A stretch of DNA of 64,000 bases from Mesostigma viride (Eukaryota > Streptophyta > Mesostigmatophyceae > Mesostigmatales > Mesostigmataceae). The stretch is from the NCBI GenBank assembly GCA_009746045.1, contig RPFO01000164.1, positions 660,712-724,711 of the forward strand. The letters are read 5' to 3'. Position numbers and translations under genes: made by a program. How positions within the stretch are numbered: position 1 is the first letter of the stretch; every line of letters starts with the position of its first letter. Positions 35,526 to 45,003 of the stretch are shown in pieces. Below the pieces are notes generated by a model, which was given only the letters and a program-made list of their open reading frames with translations, had not been told where the DNA came from and made no database searches.

Positions 35526-35798
35526 CGGCTGAGGGATCCTTCGCCATTGTCCACGGTGGTGAACTGGATGCTCTGCCACTGGATGGTGGATATCGAACGG
35601 TTGCACTTGAACAGCTGGGTGCTCGTGCCAGATCCCTTTCATACGTCCGCATGCACATTCCCCGCCGCCTTGGAAGTGCATCGAATGACAGATCTCGACC
35701 CAAGGAATGGGTGCCTTGCGAAGCCATGGAATGGTACTCGTTGATGATGTCCTCGGCGTGCCTTGGATGCTTGCCTCTTGCCCCCGTGGGTGCCACAG

Positions 35799-35892
35799 GT
35801 GGACCCTGTGCGGGTGCAGCTGCAGGAGCCCCTGCGCACGTCACGCTTCCAGCGGCCCCTCTATGAAGACTACAAGTACTACAAGTACTATG
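35799..35892 (+). CDS. exon 2 of the Ser/Arg-rich protein gene
   Basis: Phase 0 after a CCACAG acceptor, encoding VDPVRVQLQEPLRTSRFQ and YEDYKYYKYY, then a GTGAGG donor at 35893. The 94-nt length leaves a split codon, so at least one more exon is required. The next recognisable sequence is retroelement DNA. Confidence 0.6.
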
Positions 35893-36062
35893 GTGAGGTG
35901 GCGCAGATAATTATTACAACTGCGATGGTGAGTTGGCGTGTGCAAGTATACTAAGGTGGTTGTCTCCTCGATGTCAAGTGCTACGGTGAGTTGGCACGCG
36001 CAAATATCATGATTACTACGGTGAGCTGGCACGCACAAGTGTTACAAGCACCATGGTGGGTT
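35887..36062 (+). repeat. five-fold repeat of an exon end and splice donor
   Basis: TACTATGGTGAG-type donors occur at 35893, 35928, 35986, 36021 and 36056, a 35-bp period broken once by a 23-bp insertion that carries a GGTTGTCTCCTCG element tail. Flanking TTGGCRYGYRCAAGT is shared. Confidence 0.85.
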
Positions 36063-36099
36063 GACATGTGGGAGCTACCCGTATCATCCATAAGCATAC

Positions 36100-36188
36100 G
36101 GATTCATTTGTAGATCGCGTTTTCCGCGTTTTCCGCGGCCCGGCACTGAACGCAAAGGTTTTCACCTTTGCGGAGTGTCTGATCAGAA
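36100..36188 (+). repeat. hairpin-bearing repeat, copy 1
   Basis: About 89 bp nearly identical to 44540-44628. It contains a tandem CGCGTTTTC and an 8-bp perfect stem (CGCAAAGG, 6-nt loop, CCTTTGCG). Confidence 0.85.
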
Positions 36189-36234
36189 TATACGCTTGTT
36201 TCACCTTTATTCCAGACACCACAAGTCATGCTAT

Positions 36235-36568
36235 CAAGGAGACAACCAGCGCAGGCCAGAAATCGGGAGAATTCGGACCATGGTAGCTCGAGCCTGCCGT
36301 TATCTTGTCCGTGTTTTCGAGTCGTTCAGGATGATGAATATGAATGGAGATGGAAATGTGTAGCCTTGTGCATTGAAATTATGGCTGGCTTACGTGTAGA
36401 GCGACTAGATGACCTAGACGGTGGGGCCGGAAACAGCTTGCTTGATCAGGGCGTGTGTTTCGAGCCTAACTGGCCGGGAGTGTCTAGTGGTGAGCACCAT
36501 TGCTGCGATCGCTCTCCCACCATTTACGAGGAAATACCCGCAAATGGAAAACCACTGAAAAGGGCACT
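36235..36568 (-). mobile_element. 5'-truncated Penelope-like copy with 18-bp target duplication
   Basis: 334 bp matching the 3' end of the element at 42585 onward. It is flanked by the identical 18-bp sequence CACCACAAGTCATGCTAT at 36217-36234 and 36569-36586. Confidence 0.92.
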
Positions 36569-36599
36569 CACCACAAGTCATGCTATGGCCACCTGGTGA

Positions 36600-37355
36600 T
36601 GCCTCTCCTTTCTTCTGTGGAACATTATTTCCTCGTATCAAAGAGACAACCGTTTTCTCGTATGCCTGCAGAGGGCGTGGTTAATATCGACGGTTCCCCG
36701 CGGCCATAATACGCGGTGATAGGTTCGTCCGCTGTATCACAATATCAGCCATGCTGTGGCAAGGTGGTTGCTACACTCCTGGGCAAACGTTTTTGCACGT
36801 CCACAAGAAAGCCAGCCACAATGCTTGCGTCCATCGTTACCTTGTCGTAACCGCTGATTGGCTCTTGGCCTCCACACATGCGGTGCCTCTTCGGACGCAT
36901 GCTTCGTGGCTCACAGGGTTCGCGGGCCAGGGGGCGCGCACGAGCTGGGCGTACAACCCGGGCAAACCGCCGGTGCTTGGGGACACCTGTTTTCCACAGG
37001 CAACGTGCTACTTCCACCGTCGGCACTGCCATGAGGATGACTTGTGACATCTGAAATATGCTATGTGTGAGCCAAAGCAGTGACTGGGAGCAGCAAACTT
37101 GCGAGGGGGATGCGATCATAGCGCAAGTGAGTGTGAGGGGAACACAGGGGGGGGCGGCGCGCACAAGTGAGCACTACAGTTACACAACAGTCACAAGTTA
37201 GCACTACACTGAGTCCCCTTCTGTGGGTCCATGTGTGACGCACTAGGTCTGTTGATGAAACCACGTGGGGATCATCTGTGATGGACTTCAGGTTTTCAAT
37301 GCCTCCCTGAAGTTTGCTTAGGAAGTGAGAGCAGCAATCTCTGAATCTTTTGGAC
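36600..37355. other. no gene recognised
   Basis: Sequence between retroelement copies. A minus-strand frame at 37164-36745 is open for 139 codons but resembles nothing known. Confidence 0.45.
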
Positions 37356-37360
37356 AAACT

Positions 37361-37373
37361 GGTTGTCTCCTTG
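37361..37373 (+). mobile_element. 13-bp Penelope-like tail insertion
   Basis: GGTTGTCTCCTTG flanked by AAACT on both sides (37356-37360, 37374-37378). Confidence 0.6.
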
Positions 37374-37539
37374 AAACTAGGTCATGGCCCTGTAGAATTG
37401 TAAACAGCCAACTGCATGTTGAAAGTGCAGGAATGCTTCATTTAGACATGTCCTCATGCTTTGTGACTGCCGCGGCGGCGGCGGAAGAATGAGGAACATG
37501 GGTAGACAGCCCTGCATGAACTGCACACATGGGATACAT

Positions 37540-37549
37540 CAAGGAGACA
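37540..37549 (-). mobile_element. 10-bp Penelope-like tail insertion
   Basis: CAAGGAGACA flanked by ACAT on both sides. Short enough that chance is possible. Confidence 0.35.
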
Positions 37550-37881
37550 ACATGCCCAGAGAGCGATTCTACGTTGATTTCATTCATTCATGCACGAGCC
37601 TCCGTTGGGAGAGTCACAGGGTACAAAATTTTGGGTAGATACCAGGGTTGGAGGAACTGGGTTTTGGGGTGGCAGGCCGGATGGACCCGGAATGGAACAA
37701 GGGCTAACCCGCTGGAATCGCGGAACGGAACTGGCACTGTCTGACCGCTGATCCTAGCTCGAGGCATGCAATACATCAAGGAGACAATGTTGTTTAGATA
37801 GATGTTGTAGGTAGCTGATGTATGATAGATTAGACCGGTAGGACTGTTTGCACCCATTCATCCATCCATCGGGGTTAATGC

Positions 37882-37933
37882 TCCGTGACTCCCCAACGGG
37901 AGCACGAGTCTAAGTAATTAATTAATTTATTAA
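37882..37933 (+). repeat. retroelement 3' hairpin and TTAA tail
   Basis: GTGCTCC ... GGAGCAC hairpin and TTAA repeats, the same ending as at 1710-1766 and 42183-42240. Confidence 0.75.
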
Positions 37934-38345
37934 GGAGACAATCAGCGCATGCAATTAAGAAATCGGGAGAATCGGGACCATGGTAGCTCAAGCCCAGGCT
38001 GTTATCAAGGAGACATGCAACCAGCGCTATCTTGAATTTTCGCGTTTTTGAGTCGTTCATGCAGGATGATGAATATGAATTTGGCCGGAGATGGAAATGT
38101 GTAGCCTAGTTCGTCGAAATTATGGCAGGCTTCCGTGAAGAGCTAGCGACTAGATGATCGACCTAGATGGCTGTGGGGCCAGAAGCAGCTTGCTTGAGCA
38201 GGGCGTGTGTTTCGAGCCTAACTTGCCAGGATCGAGTGCATGTCTAGTGCATGAGCACCGTTGCTGCGATCGCTCTCCCACCATTTACGAGGAAATACCC
38301 GCAAACGGAAAACCACTGTTCAAAAAGGTCTAGCAAGTCAGTCAT
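37933..38345 (-). mobile_element. diverged Penelope-like 3'-end copy with 4-bp insertions
   Basis: Aligns end to end with 36235-36568 but carries at least six extra 4-bp blocks (ATGC, CTAG, ATCG, CATG types). A nested 21-bp tail copy at 38007-38027 is flanked by TATC. Confidence 0.8.
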
Positions 38346-38389
38346 TACTTTGACTAGCCATGCCATGGTTCAATTGGATGCCACGAGAA

Positions 38390-40021
38390 GCCACGAGCCA
38401 CGAGCCACGAGGTAGCCATGGCTGACGGCGGAGCTCATAACTTTCACGTTTGGGCACCGAATTTAGTCGTGAACATCACAATCGCTTCGTCTTTCTAAGA
38501 CGCACATGCTGATATAATTTTCCAACGCTATTACGCAATATATGACGAGCAAACGCTCCTCGACGCAACGCAGCAATGAAAATACGTCTGCAGCTCCGGC
38601 TGCAGCTTCGCCCTCAGGCCCGGCAGGCAGCCGGGTGACACTAGTCGCGCACTGGTCGGGTCGCCCAGCACCCTCCTGGGCTTCCTGCCTCGCCTGCAGC
38701 CTCCCCCGAGCCCAAACGCAGCCGCCCAACTGAACCTATAGCTGGTCCGAGTAAGACTTAGACGTTGATGAGTTATTTTCCACCTTCGACGTCAACAGAC
38801 CCGGCTATTTAATTCGACAGGCCACACATCCGGATACTGTACATAGCTCCTGTTTTATGGGTCGTATGCCTCCCTTCTTGACCTGTGCCAGCGCCTCCAA
38901 CGCCACAAATGCTTCCGCAGCCAGTCTGACGGCCAGTTTCAGCTCCGCGCAGCTGACCTGTCTGGCTGGTCGCGACCGCGCCTTCAGCTTGCCGCCCTCT
39001 TTTCCATCCTTAAGCGCGGTTCTTCCGCGGAACTCTGGCAACCCGTCCCCTTGGGCGAATTCCCCTCCTCCACCACCTCGCACAGCACGTGACGCCCCTC
39101 GCTTGCGAAATGCAAGCTTTGGGTCGTAAGCTGGCTGCTGAGCTTCCCCACCATCCCCGGCACCCGGCCACCGCCACCGCCACCGCCACCGCCACACTCC
39201 TCGCCTCCCCCCCCCCCCCCCCCCCTCCGCCTCCACCGACTCCATCACCGCCCAGCTCCGTGACATTGACCAGCGCCAATGCAATCGCCATCGAGGTCCT
39301 GCAGAACACCGCAGGCCTCACCGGCGCCCAGGCGGTGAAGGACATTGCCGCCAAGCCAGCCCCGGCTGGCCTGGCCGGTGATGCTCCTCCCATCCCGACC
39401 TGGGCGGACATGCTTAAGCAGCACGCCACCTCCACCACCTCCGCCGTCGCAGCACAGCTCGAGCTACAGAAGCTCGACCTCCGCGAGGACGGGCCGAGCT
39501 CGCCAAGCGCAGCCTCAACGCCATGCTCAAGAACTTCGACATGGTGGAAGGTGAGAATTCTGAGAAGCTTGCACGTGCGTTTGAGAGCAAAATCCTTTAT
39601 CGCATGGGCCTTCTAGGTGAGATTAAGCTGACCGCCCACCGCCTCCGGCCCCGCACGCGGGGTAAGGCAGGGGCGCCCCCGCTTCTTCTGATCTTTGCAT
39701 GAGAGCCCATCGGACAAGATTTCGTTTCTCAGACGCCGCAAGCGGCTCGAGAACACTCCCTTCACCGTGGATCGACGACGACTTGACCCTGGCGCAGCAA
39801 CAACGGCGACGGGAGCTATGGCCGACCTACCTCCGGCCAGCTCCGGCAGACCAAGGCGGGCCAGCCGGTGTACTGGAAGGGGGCGGCCATCTACGTCGGC
39901 CACAAGCCCTGGCACGCGACCCCCTCGACCACCGCGGCCCCGGCCAGCGACTCCAGACGCCCCAGCCTAGGGGAATACAGCAGCAGTAGTGTAGAATAGT
40001 TAGACCGTGGCCTTGTACATG
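38390..40021 (+). mobile_element. ORF1-only retroelement copy
   Basis: Shares its 5' end (CCACGAGGTAGCCATGGCTG) and leader with the copies at 45797 and 61380. The ORF1-like frame starts with ATG at 38542 but is broken by several frameshifts. Recognisable parts are a Pro/Ala-rich region, GLTGAQAVKDIAAKPAPAGLAG-like coding at 39320-39370, and the C-terminal block near 39780-39930. It stops at 40021, where a reverse-oriented LINE tail begins. Confidence 0.75.
38542..39960 (+). pseudogene. broken ORF1-like gene
   Basis: Related to 255-1358 and to the copies at 45931 and 61520. Frames change repeatedly; the A/P-rich middle contains a C18-type run at 39211-39228 prone to slippage. Confidence 0.7.
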
Positions 40022-41158
40022 CCCGCCTACTATTAAAAATTAAATTAAATTATAACATGACTCCGTCATGGGAGATCATGTAGCACATATTCCCGTGGAT
40101 GGATGGAGGGGGGGGCAAAGCCGCGAAACCGAACTAATCTAACTCTAAGCTAATCTAATCTAGAAATTAATTAATGAATGAATAGACACGTGACTGCGTC
40201 ACGTGAGCATAAGTCCTCAGTGGGAGGGGAACATGGGATGGAATGGATGGTATAAGCTATCTAGGTCCTAGTTACAGGGGTGTGGGCACCGCGGCCCGAA
40301 TCGCTATGAATGCCATACTTGGTCACACGCGGAGCCCCCACAGGCTTGGGGGTGGTCTCCTTCATCACTACTTGCCATCTATCCTTGCGCACCATCTGCC
40401 TCCATATTACAGACAAACCAGGAGGCTGCGGCCGGGGGTGAGCCCGTCACGTCTAGTGTAGCACATGTCCATGCCGAGTCTATCACGAAAAGTCCACGGG
40501 TGGCGGCCCTGCCGCGCGCGGCCGGGGGCACGCCAGGTGAGGACATATCGCCCAGGCTGGGCGGGCTTGGTGCCAGCTAGTCTATCTGATGTATCTACCT
40601 GATCTGTGCGGGCCAGGTGCCCGGCTAGGCCCAGGCGCCTGTGCCTAATAATGTGGGAAACATAGGGCAAATCAGCGTACAAATCCTCATTACTAATGTG
40701 CAAACCAAAGGGGATGTTAAGGGCCTGGCGCAGCATCTTGGTGACGGCGCCGTCGAGTCGTTGCTCCAGCTCCTGCGTCAGTGCCCACGTCTCGGCGCCG
40801 TAGGTCAGGATCGTCAGAATGACGACCTTGAAGAGGTCACGCTTGACGATCCGGGGTAGGGCGGGGTTGCTCCACCAGCGGCGGTGGTCATGGAGGTGCG
40901 CCCACGCCATGCCGATCCGTGTCGTCATGTCGTCCTCGCAGTCGGGAAGCCAACTGCCGAGCAGCTTGAAGCGGCCTGAAGGAGGGTAGTTGACCTCCGC
41001 ATCGTCTAAGAGGCGGAGTGTGGGTGGGGGCCCTGCCATGCCGAGGGCCAGGGCCTCCGTTTTGGGGCTGATTTCTAGACCAACCGCCCGAGCCTCGAGC
41101 GCCAGGCAGTCCAGCCAAAGTTGGGCAGACTCCGGCTTCTCGATGAGCGTGAAAACCT
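40022..41158 (-). mobile_element. 5'-truncated LINE
   Basis: Minus-strand order is ORF2 C-terminal part (41158-40407), a 3' UTR containing a CACGTGAC/GTCACGTG palindrome (about 40187-40206), then a hairpin (CTCCCATGACGGAG) and an ATTTA-type tail at 40022-40055. Confidence 0.8.
40407..41158 (-). pseudogene. LINE ORF2 C-terminal part (end of RT and thumb)
   Basis: An open frame of 250 codons truncated at its 5' end. It shows GLEISPKTEALALG, FKLLGSWLPD, LTYGAETWAL and RRLGLAGHLARTD, the well-known order after the catalytic RT motifs in non-LTR elements. The catalytic domain itself is missing. Confidence 0.88.
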
Positions 41159-41180
41159 AATCTAGAAAACCCTACTTATT

Positions 41181-41310
41181 CTACTCAGCAAAGCGCCCCT
41201 TCCGCTTGGGGGGAGGGGGCTTGCCCACAGGGGCGGGCGTATGAGCCTGGACAATGGTTTTCCACCTCCTCTTGTCCTGCATAGCAGTCCAAGCAAGAGA
41301 GAGGGCCTAC
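41181..41310 (-). pseudogene. extreme C-terminus of a LINE ORF2
   Basis: Encodes LAWTAMQDKRRWKTIV and a Pro/Lys-rich end with TAG at 41183-41181. The related LLWTAMQKKPRW end lies at 45328-45460. Confidence 0.7.
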
Positions 41311-41765
41311 TATACAGGAACTATACCAGCTGAGGCCTAGCATTTTTAGTCATGTACATGTGTCCGCTACCATGGTCCGGAATCCTTCCGATTTCTGGCC
41401 TGCGCTGGTTGTCTCCTTGATGTGTGCCTATGATGAGCCACACTCCAGATGATGCCTAGCTTTATTTCATTATGCAGTGCCCATGCAGGGAGTCAACTCT
41501 CTGCTGAGAAGCCATACCCTAGCTCTTGTTGTATAGCTATGCTGATCTTCCCCCCCATGACAGTCTCCCCCTTAAAGCTGGGCATAGCTTGATAGATCAT
41601 GGGGCCGTGCAGGTGTCCTGGGGCACCTAGCTAGTAGAGCAAGGGTCGTTTACATTCCCACCCTTGCAGGAAGTAGCTTAGAATGTATTATAGGCGCTCG
41701 TATGCCCCCTCTGTGCCGGGCTATCAGGCTATGTGCTACAGATACTCCCAACGGGGTCAGTATGC
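41311..41765 (+). mobile_element. 3' UTR fragment of the ORF1-only element
   Basis: Matches 62960-63350 and 48170-48560 through the CTAGCTTTATTT, CCCCCCATGACAG and ACTCCCAACGG blocks. It is interrupted at 41364-41419 by a Penelope-like tail. Confidence 0.8.
41364..41419 (+). mobile_element. 56-bp Penelope-like tail insertion with visible empty site
   Basis: The insertion ends GGTTGTCTCCTTG and is flanked by ATGTGT (41358-41363 and 41420-41425). The uninterrupted site is present at 63005-63010 in the homologous element. Confidence 0.92.
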
Positions 41766-41769
41766 CGCC

Positions 41770-41880
41770 CCCCCCGCAGGTCTGCGACCAGCTCAGCCTG
41801 GCTGGCACCTCCTGACGTGGGCCGGGCCCAGTGATGTTAGACGCCGCAAGGCCCGCACCTTCAAAGAACAGCTAGTGTAG
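41770..41880 (+). pseudogene. LINE ORF2 fragment
   Basis: Encodes AQPGWHLLTWAGP ... TFKEQLV with a stop. It matches the QPGRYVLTW region of the minus-strand LINE at 40500-40560. Confidence 0.65.
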
Positions 41881-42182
41881 AGGACATGGGGGGCCTAGGC
41901 CTCTCCGTGATTTGGACGAAGATGATGGACAAGGCCAAGTGGGCCCAGCTAGGTCATAGAGGACAACGAGCCCCCCCCCTGTCACAGTCCCACGGTGGGG
42001 AAGCGCCCACGTGTGCAAACCCGTGCCCGGAGGCACGCCCGACAGGTCCCCTAGGGCAGCGTGAGGCTGTCTACATAGATGTTGTAGTTAGAATGCTGTT
42101 AGATAGATGTCGTAGGTAGCGGATGTAGATAGCTTAGACCGGCAGGACTGTTTGCACCCATCCATCCATCCATCCATCGGGG

Positions 42183-42240
42183 TTAGTGCTCCGTGACTCC
42201 CCAAGGGGAGCACGAGACTAATTAATTAATTAATTAACGG
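42183..42240 (+). repeat. retroelement 3' hairpin and TTAA tail
   Basis: Same GTGCTCC hairpin and TTAA run as at 1710-1766. Confidence 0.75.
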
Positions 42241-42393
42241 GGTTATGTTCCTACTTATTTTTAATTAACTAATTAATGGTTCCATTGCCATTCCCCCACC
42301 TGCAGGCCAGAAGTAGCCCCGAATTTATTAAAGGCCATATCAAGGATCTAGACGTACGTACAACCAGCGCAGGCCATACATATATCAAGGAGA

Positions 42394-42567
42394 CAACCAG
42401 CGCAGGCCAGAAATCGGGAGAATCCGGACCATGGTAGCTCGAGCCTGCCGTTATCTTGTCCGCGTGTTCGAGTCGTTCAGGAGGATGAAGATGAATGGTG
42501 ATGGAAATGTGTATCCTTGTGCATTGAAATTATGGCTGGCTTACGTGTAGAGCGACTAGATGACCTA
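42394..42567 (-). mobile_element. Penelope-like tail copy with 16-bp target duplication
   Basis: 174 bp of the element 3' end. CGCAGGCCATACATAT flanks it at both sides (about 42376-42391 and 42568-42583), directly abutting the larger copy that starts at 42585. A further damaged tail begins near 42346. Confidence 0.8.
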
Positions 42568-43141
42568 GCGCAGGCCATACATATCAAAGAGACAACCAGC
42601 GCAGGCCAGAAATCGGGAGAATCCGGACCATGGTAGCTCGAGCCTGCCGTTATCTTTTCCGCGTTTTCGAGTCGTTCAGGATGATGAAGATGAATGGTGA
42701 TGGAAATGTGTATCCTTGTGCATTGAAATTATGGCTGGCTTACGTGTGGAGCGACTAGATGACCTAGACGGTGGGGCCGGAAACAGCATGCTTGATCAGG
42801 GCGTGTGTTTCTAGCCTAGCTGGCCGGGAGTGTCTAGTGGTGAGCACCAGTTGCTGCGATCGCTCTCCCACCATTTACGAGGAAATACCCGCAAATGGAA
42901 AACCACTGAAAAGGTCTAGCTAGTCAGTCATCACGTTAGCCATGCCATGATTCCAAACGTCCAAGAACTGCACACGGTGCAAAGGCAAAAAGCCGGAGGA
43001 CAGCACTTTCAAATGTGCGGCGGGAACCAAAAGCCCGCGGATGCCAGAAAACATCGTGTTGCGGCAGCGACGCGACGATGTGGACAACGAATCCAGTGCC
43101 AAGCTCGGAACGGCCGCAAAGGAGATCTGGCATCACAGGGT

Positions 43142-44503
43142 TCAGATGTGCGGAGATACTATGCGATCCAGCCGGTCCACGACCTGTTTGTAGAGCTTGT
43201 GCCAAGGGGCAGCACCGAACAGATGTGGGTGACGTTGCAAAAAACATCGGACTTGACGGAGCATAATGGCTCGGTCATAGTCTTTGACCAATAAACGCTG
43301 CAAGAGTTCAACAAGAGTCGTGATGAAATCAACACGATAAGAACAAAGACGGGAAAAACGATGTAACTGAGAAAGAACAACACCATATTTTGCTGTGTGG
43401 GAAAGGAGACTGTGAATATCGGGGTAACGAATAAAAGGAATTTGCTGGTATTTAGGATCCTTGCGCTTATCATAGACAGCCGTACGCCAGCCCTTCTTGT
43501 TATGGGTAATGTTAAGATCGAGGTAATTGCAATGAGTATCCTCCGACGTGAGCTTTAATGTGAGGGACGCTTGCGGGTAGATGCCAGGCAGACCAGCGGT
43601 GATATACAAATGGGTTGCGAAATCAGGGTTGTCGAAAGCGATGACATCATCAATGTATCGACATGTATGGATAAAACGCCTGATGAGAACATCATCGTTT
43701 GAGGCAATGAGATTCTCCATGAATGCAAGCTCATAAGTGTATAGATAGAGGTTTGCAAGGAGCCCGGCACAGTTAGTGCCCATAGGGATGCCGATAGCTT
43801 GTTGGTATACATTGCCCGCAAAACAGATGAAGGTGTTATCAACAAGATAAGAGATCCAATGGACAAGGTCAGCCTTCGTGATAATATAATTATAACCATC
43901 CCGCACGATAGCACCTGCCGCGATCCCTGAGAGCCACGTTGCCGTGGGCTTGGTCTGAGAAACACGCACGTGCAGGTGGTTGCGCCCGTGAGGCCTACGT
44001 GCATACAGACGAGTAAGGAGGCTATCTAAACGAGCTTTCAAATCGTGCAAATCTAGTGTGGTATATAGAGTGGTGAAATCATAGGTGGCTATGGGCATAG
44101 GTATACGTTTCTCTGCTGCTGTCTTAGAACGGCTAAGGGCGGCAAGGCGTAGGCGTACTTGGGCTGAGTCTATGACGATCCAACTACCAGCGCATTCATA
44201 CCCGGCATTCGACAGCACCTCCACCCATAATGCATTGGCTCCGGGGAGAAGAGCATTCAAAGCATGGCAGATGAGTTTCGAGAGAGGCATCAGTGGGGCT
44301 GAATGCGACGCAGCAATGGTGCGCAAAGCAACAGGAGTTTTGTGCAGCTTAAGAGTGAGATACAGATATGGGAACGTAGTGGTGGTGGCGCGTCGCTGCC
44401 GCTTAAGGAATGCCCGAGCAAAAATGTTTTGGCTGTGCAGAAAAGCCCGATGAGCAGCAGTGATACTGGCGGTGGAATGTGCACGCTGAACATAGGTAGG
44501 CAA
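43142..44503 (-). CDS. Penelope-like reverse transcriptase
   Basis: A 453-codon open frame whose first codon is TTG, not ATG, so the true start is upstream, lost or non-canonical. RT motifs appear in order: LTLKLHKTP, motif A YDFTTLYTTLDLHDL, motif B GIPMGTNCAGLLANLYLY, motif C with the catalytic RYIDDVIAF, and LDLNITHNKKGW. A thumb-like segment ends in DRAIMLRQVRCFL. The GIPMGTNCA plus YIDD combination fits Penelope-like RTs better than LINE or LTR types. In that family RT primes at a target nick and shows similarity to telomerase RT. The frame is intact over the RT core. Confidence 0.85.
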   Translation of the reverse strand: MPTYVQRAHSTASITAAHRAFLHSQNIFARAFLKRQRRATTTTFPYLYLTLKLHKTPVALRTIAASHSAPLMPLSKLICHALNALLPGANALWVEVLSNAGYECAGSWIVIDSAQVRLRLAALSRSKTAAEKRIPMPIATYDFTTLYTTLDLHDLKARLDSLLTRLYARRPHGRNHLHVRVSQTKPTATWLSGIAAGAIVRDGYNYIITKADLVHWISYLVDNTFICFAGNVYQQAIGIPMGTNCAGLLANLYLYTYELAFMENLIASNDDVLIRRFIHTCRYIDDVIAFDNPDFATHLYITAGLPGIYPQASLTLKLTSEDTHCNYLDLNITHNKKGWRTAVYDKRKDPKYQQIPFIRYPDIHSLLSHTAKYGVVLSQLHRFSRLCSYRVDFITTLVELLQRLLVKDYDRAIMLRQVRCFLQRHPHLFGAAPWHKLYKQVVDRLDRIVSPHI

Positions 44504-44539
44504 AATTGGTGCGAGAGGTCCCCAGTTCGATTCCGGTCG

Positions 44540-44628
44540 GATTCATTTGCAGATCGCGTTTTCCGCGTTTTCCGCGGCCCGGCACTGAACGCAAAGGTTT
44601 TCACCTTTGCGGAGTGTCTGATCAGAAT
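44540..44628 (+). repeat. hairpin-bearing repeat, copy 2
   Basis: Near-identical to 36100-36188. The perfect stem is 44590-44597 with 44604-44611. Just upstream, 44524-44534 reads like a pol III B box (GTTCGATTCC). Confidence 0.85.
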
Positions 44629-45003
44629 AGGTAGGGCTGGACGCCAACTCGTGTTGCAAAGTAGCAAGGTAGTGCTTCTTGCATATGAAAGCAAAGTTGT
44701 TGGCACTCTTGCATATGCCCCTTCGATCTCAGGGCTATGTGCCACATGTACTCCCAACGGAGTCGTGTTCCTAATTAGTTAATTAATGAATGGTTCCAAA
44801 CGTCCAAGAACTGCATACGGTGCAAAGGCAAAAATCCTGAGGACATCTCTCTCAAATGTGCGGTGGAAACCAAAAGCCCACGTATGCCAGAAAACATGAT
44901 GTTACTGTACATAGCGACACGACGGTGGGGACAACGAATCCCAGGTGCCAAGCTCGGATCGACGGTCGCAAACGGATGTTCTGGCATCACAGGGTTCATC
45001 GAT

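Larger units (their letters stand above)
42585..44630 (-). mobile_element. Penelope-like element with RT ORF
   Basis: In transcription order: a structured 5' segment (44630-44504, including the hairpin repeat), the RT frame (44503-43142) and a 557-bp 3' UTR ending GGTTGTCTCTTTG at 42585. No GIY-YIG endonuclease was recognised, so the copy is either endonuclease-lacking or 5' truncated. The 5' boundary is uncertain. Confidence 0.8.

Noticed and set aside
36100-36568. Junction of tandem Penelope-like copies (pseudo-LTR)
   Set aside because: An 18-bp target duplication bounds 36235-36568 exactly, so the upstream hairpin repeat is target DNA, not part of that insertion.
37540-37785. A second very short tail insertion at about 37776-37785
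   Set aside because: CAAGGAGACA is present but no convincing flanking duplication could be found.
44500-44560. tRNA or tRNA-derived SINE
   Set aside because: Only a B-box-like GTTCGATTCC is present. No acceptor stem, A box or anticodon arm could be folded around it.
44590-44630. Hammerhead ribozyme as found in some Penelope-like elements
   Set aside because: The core reads CTGATCA rather than CTGATGA and the stems do not close; no complete core was found.
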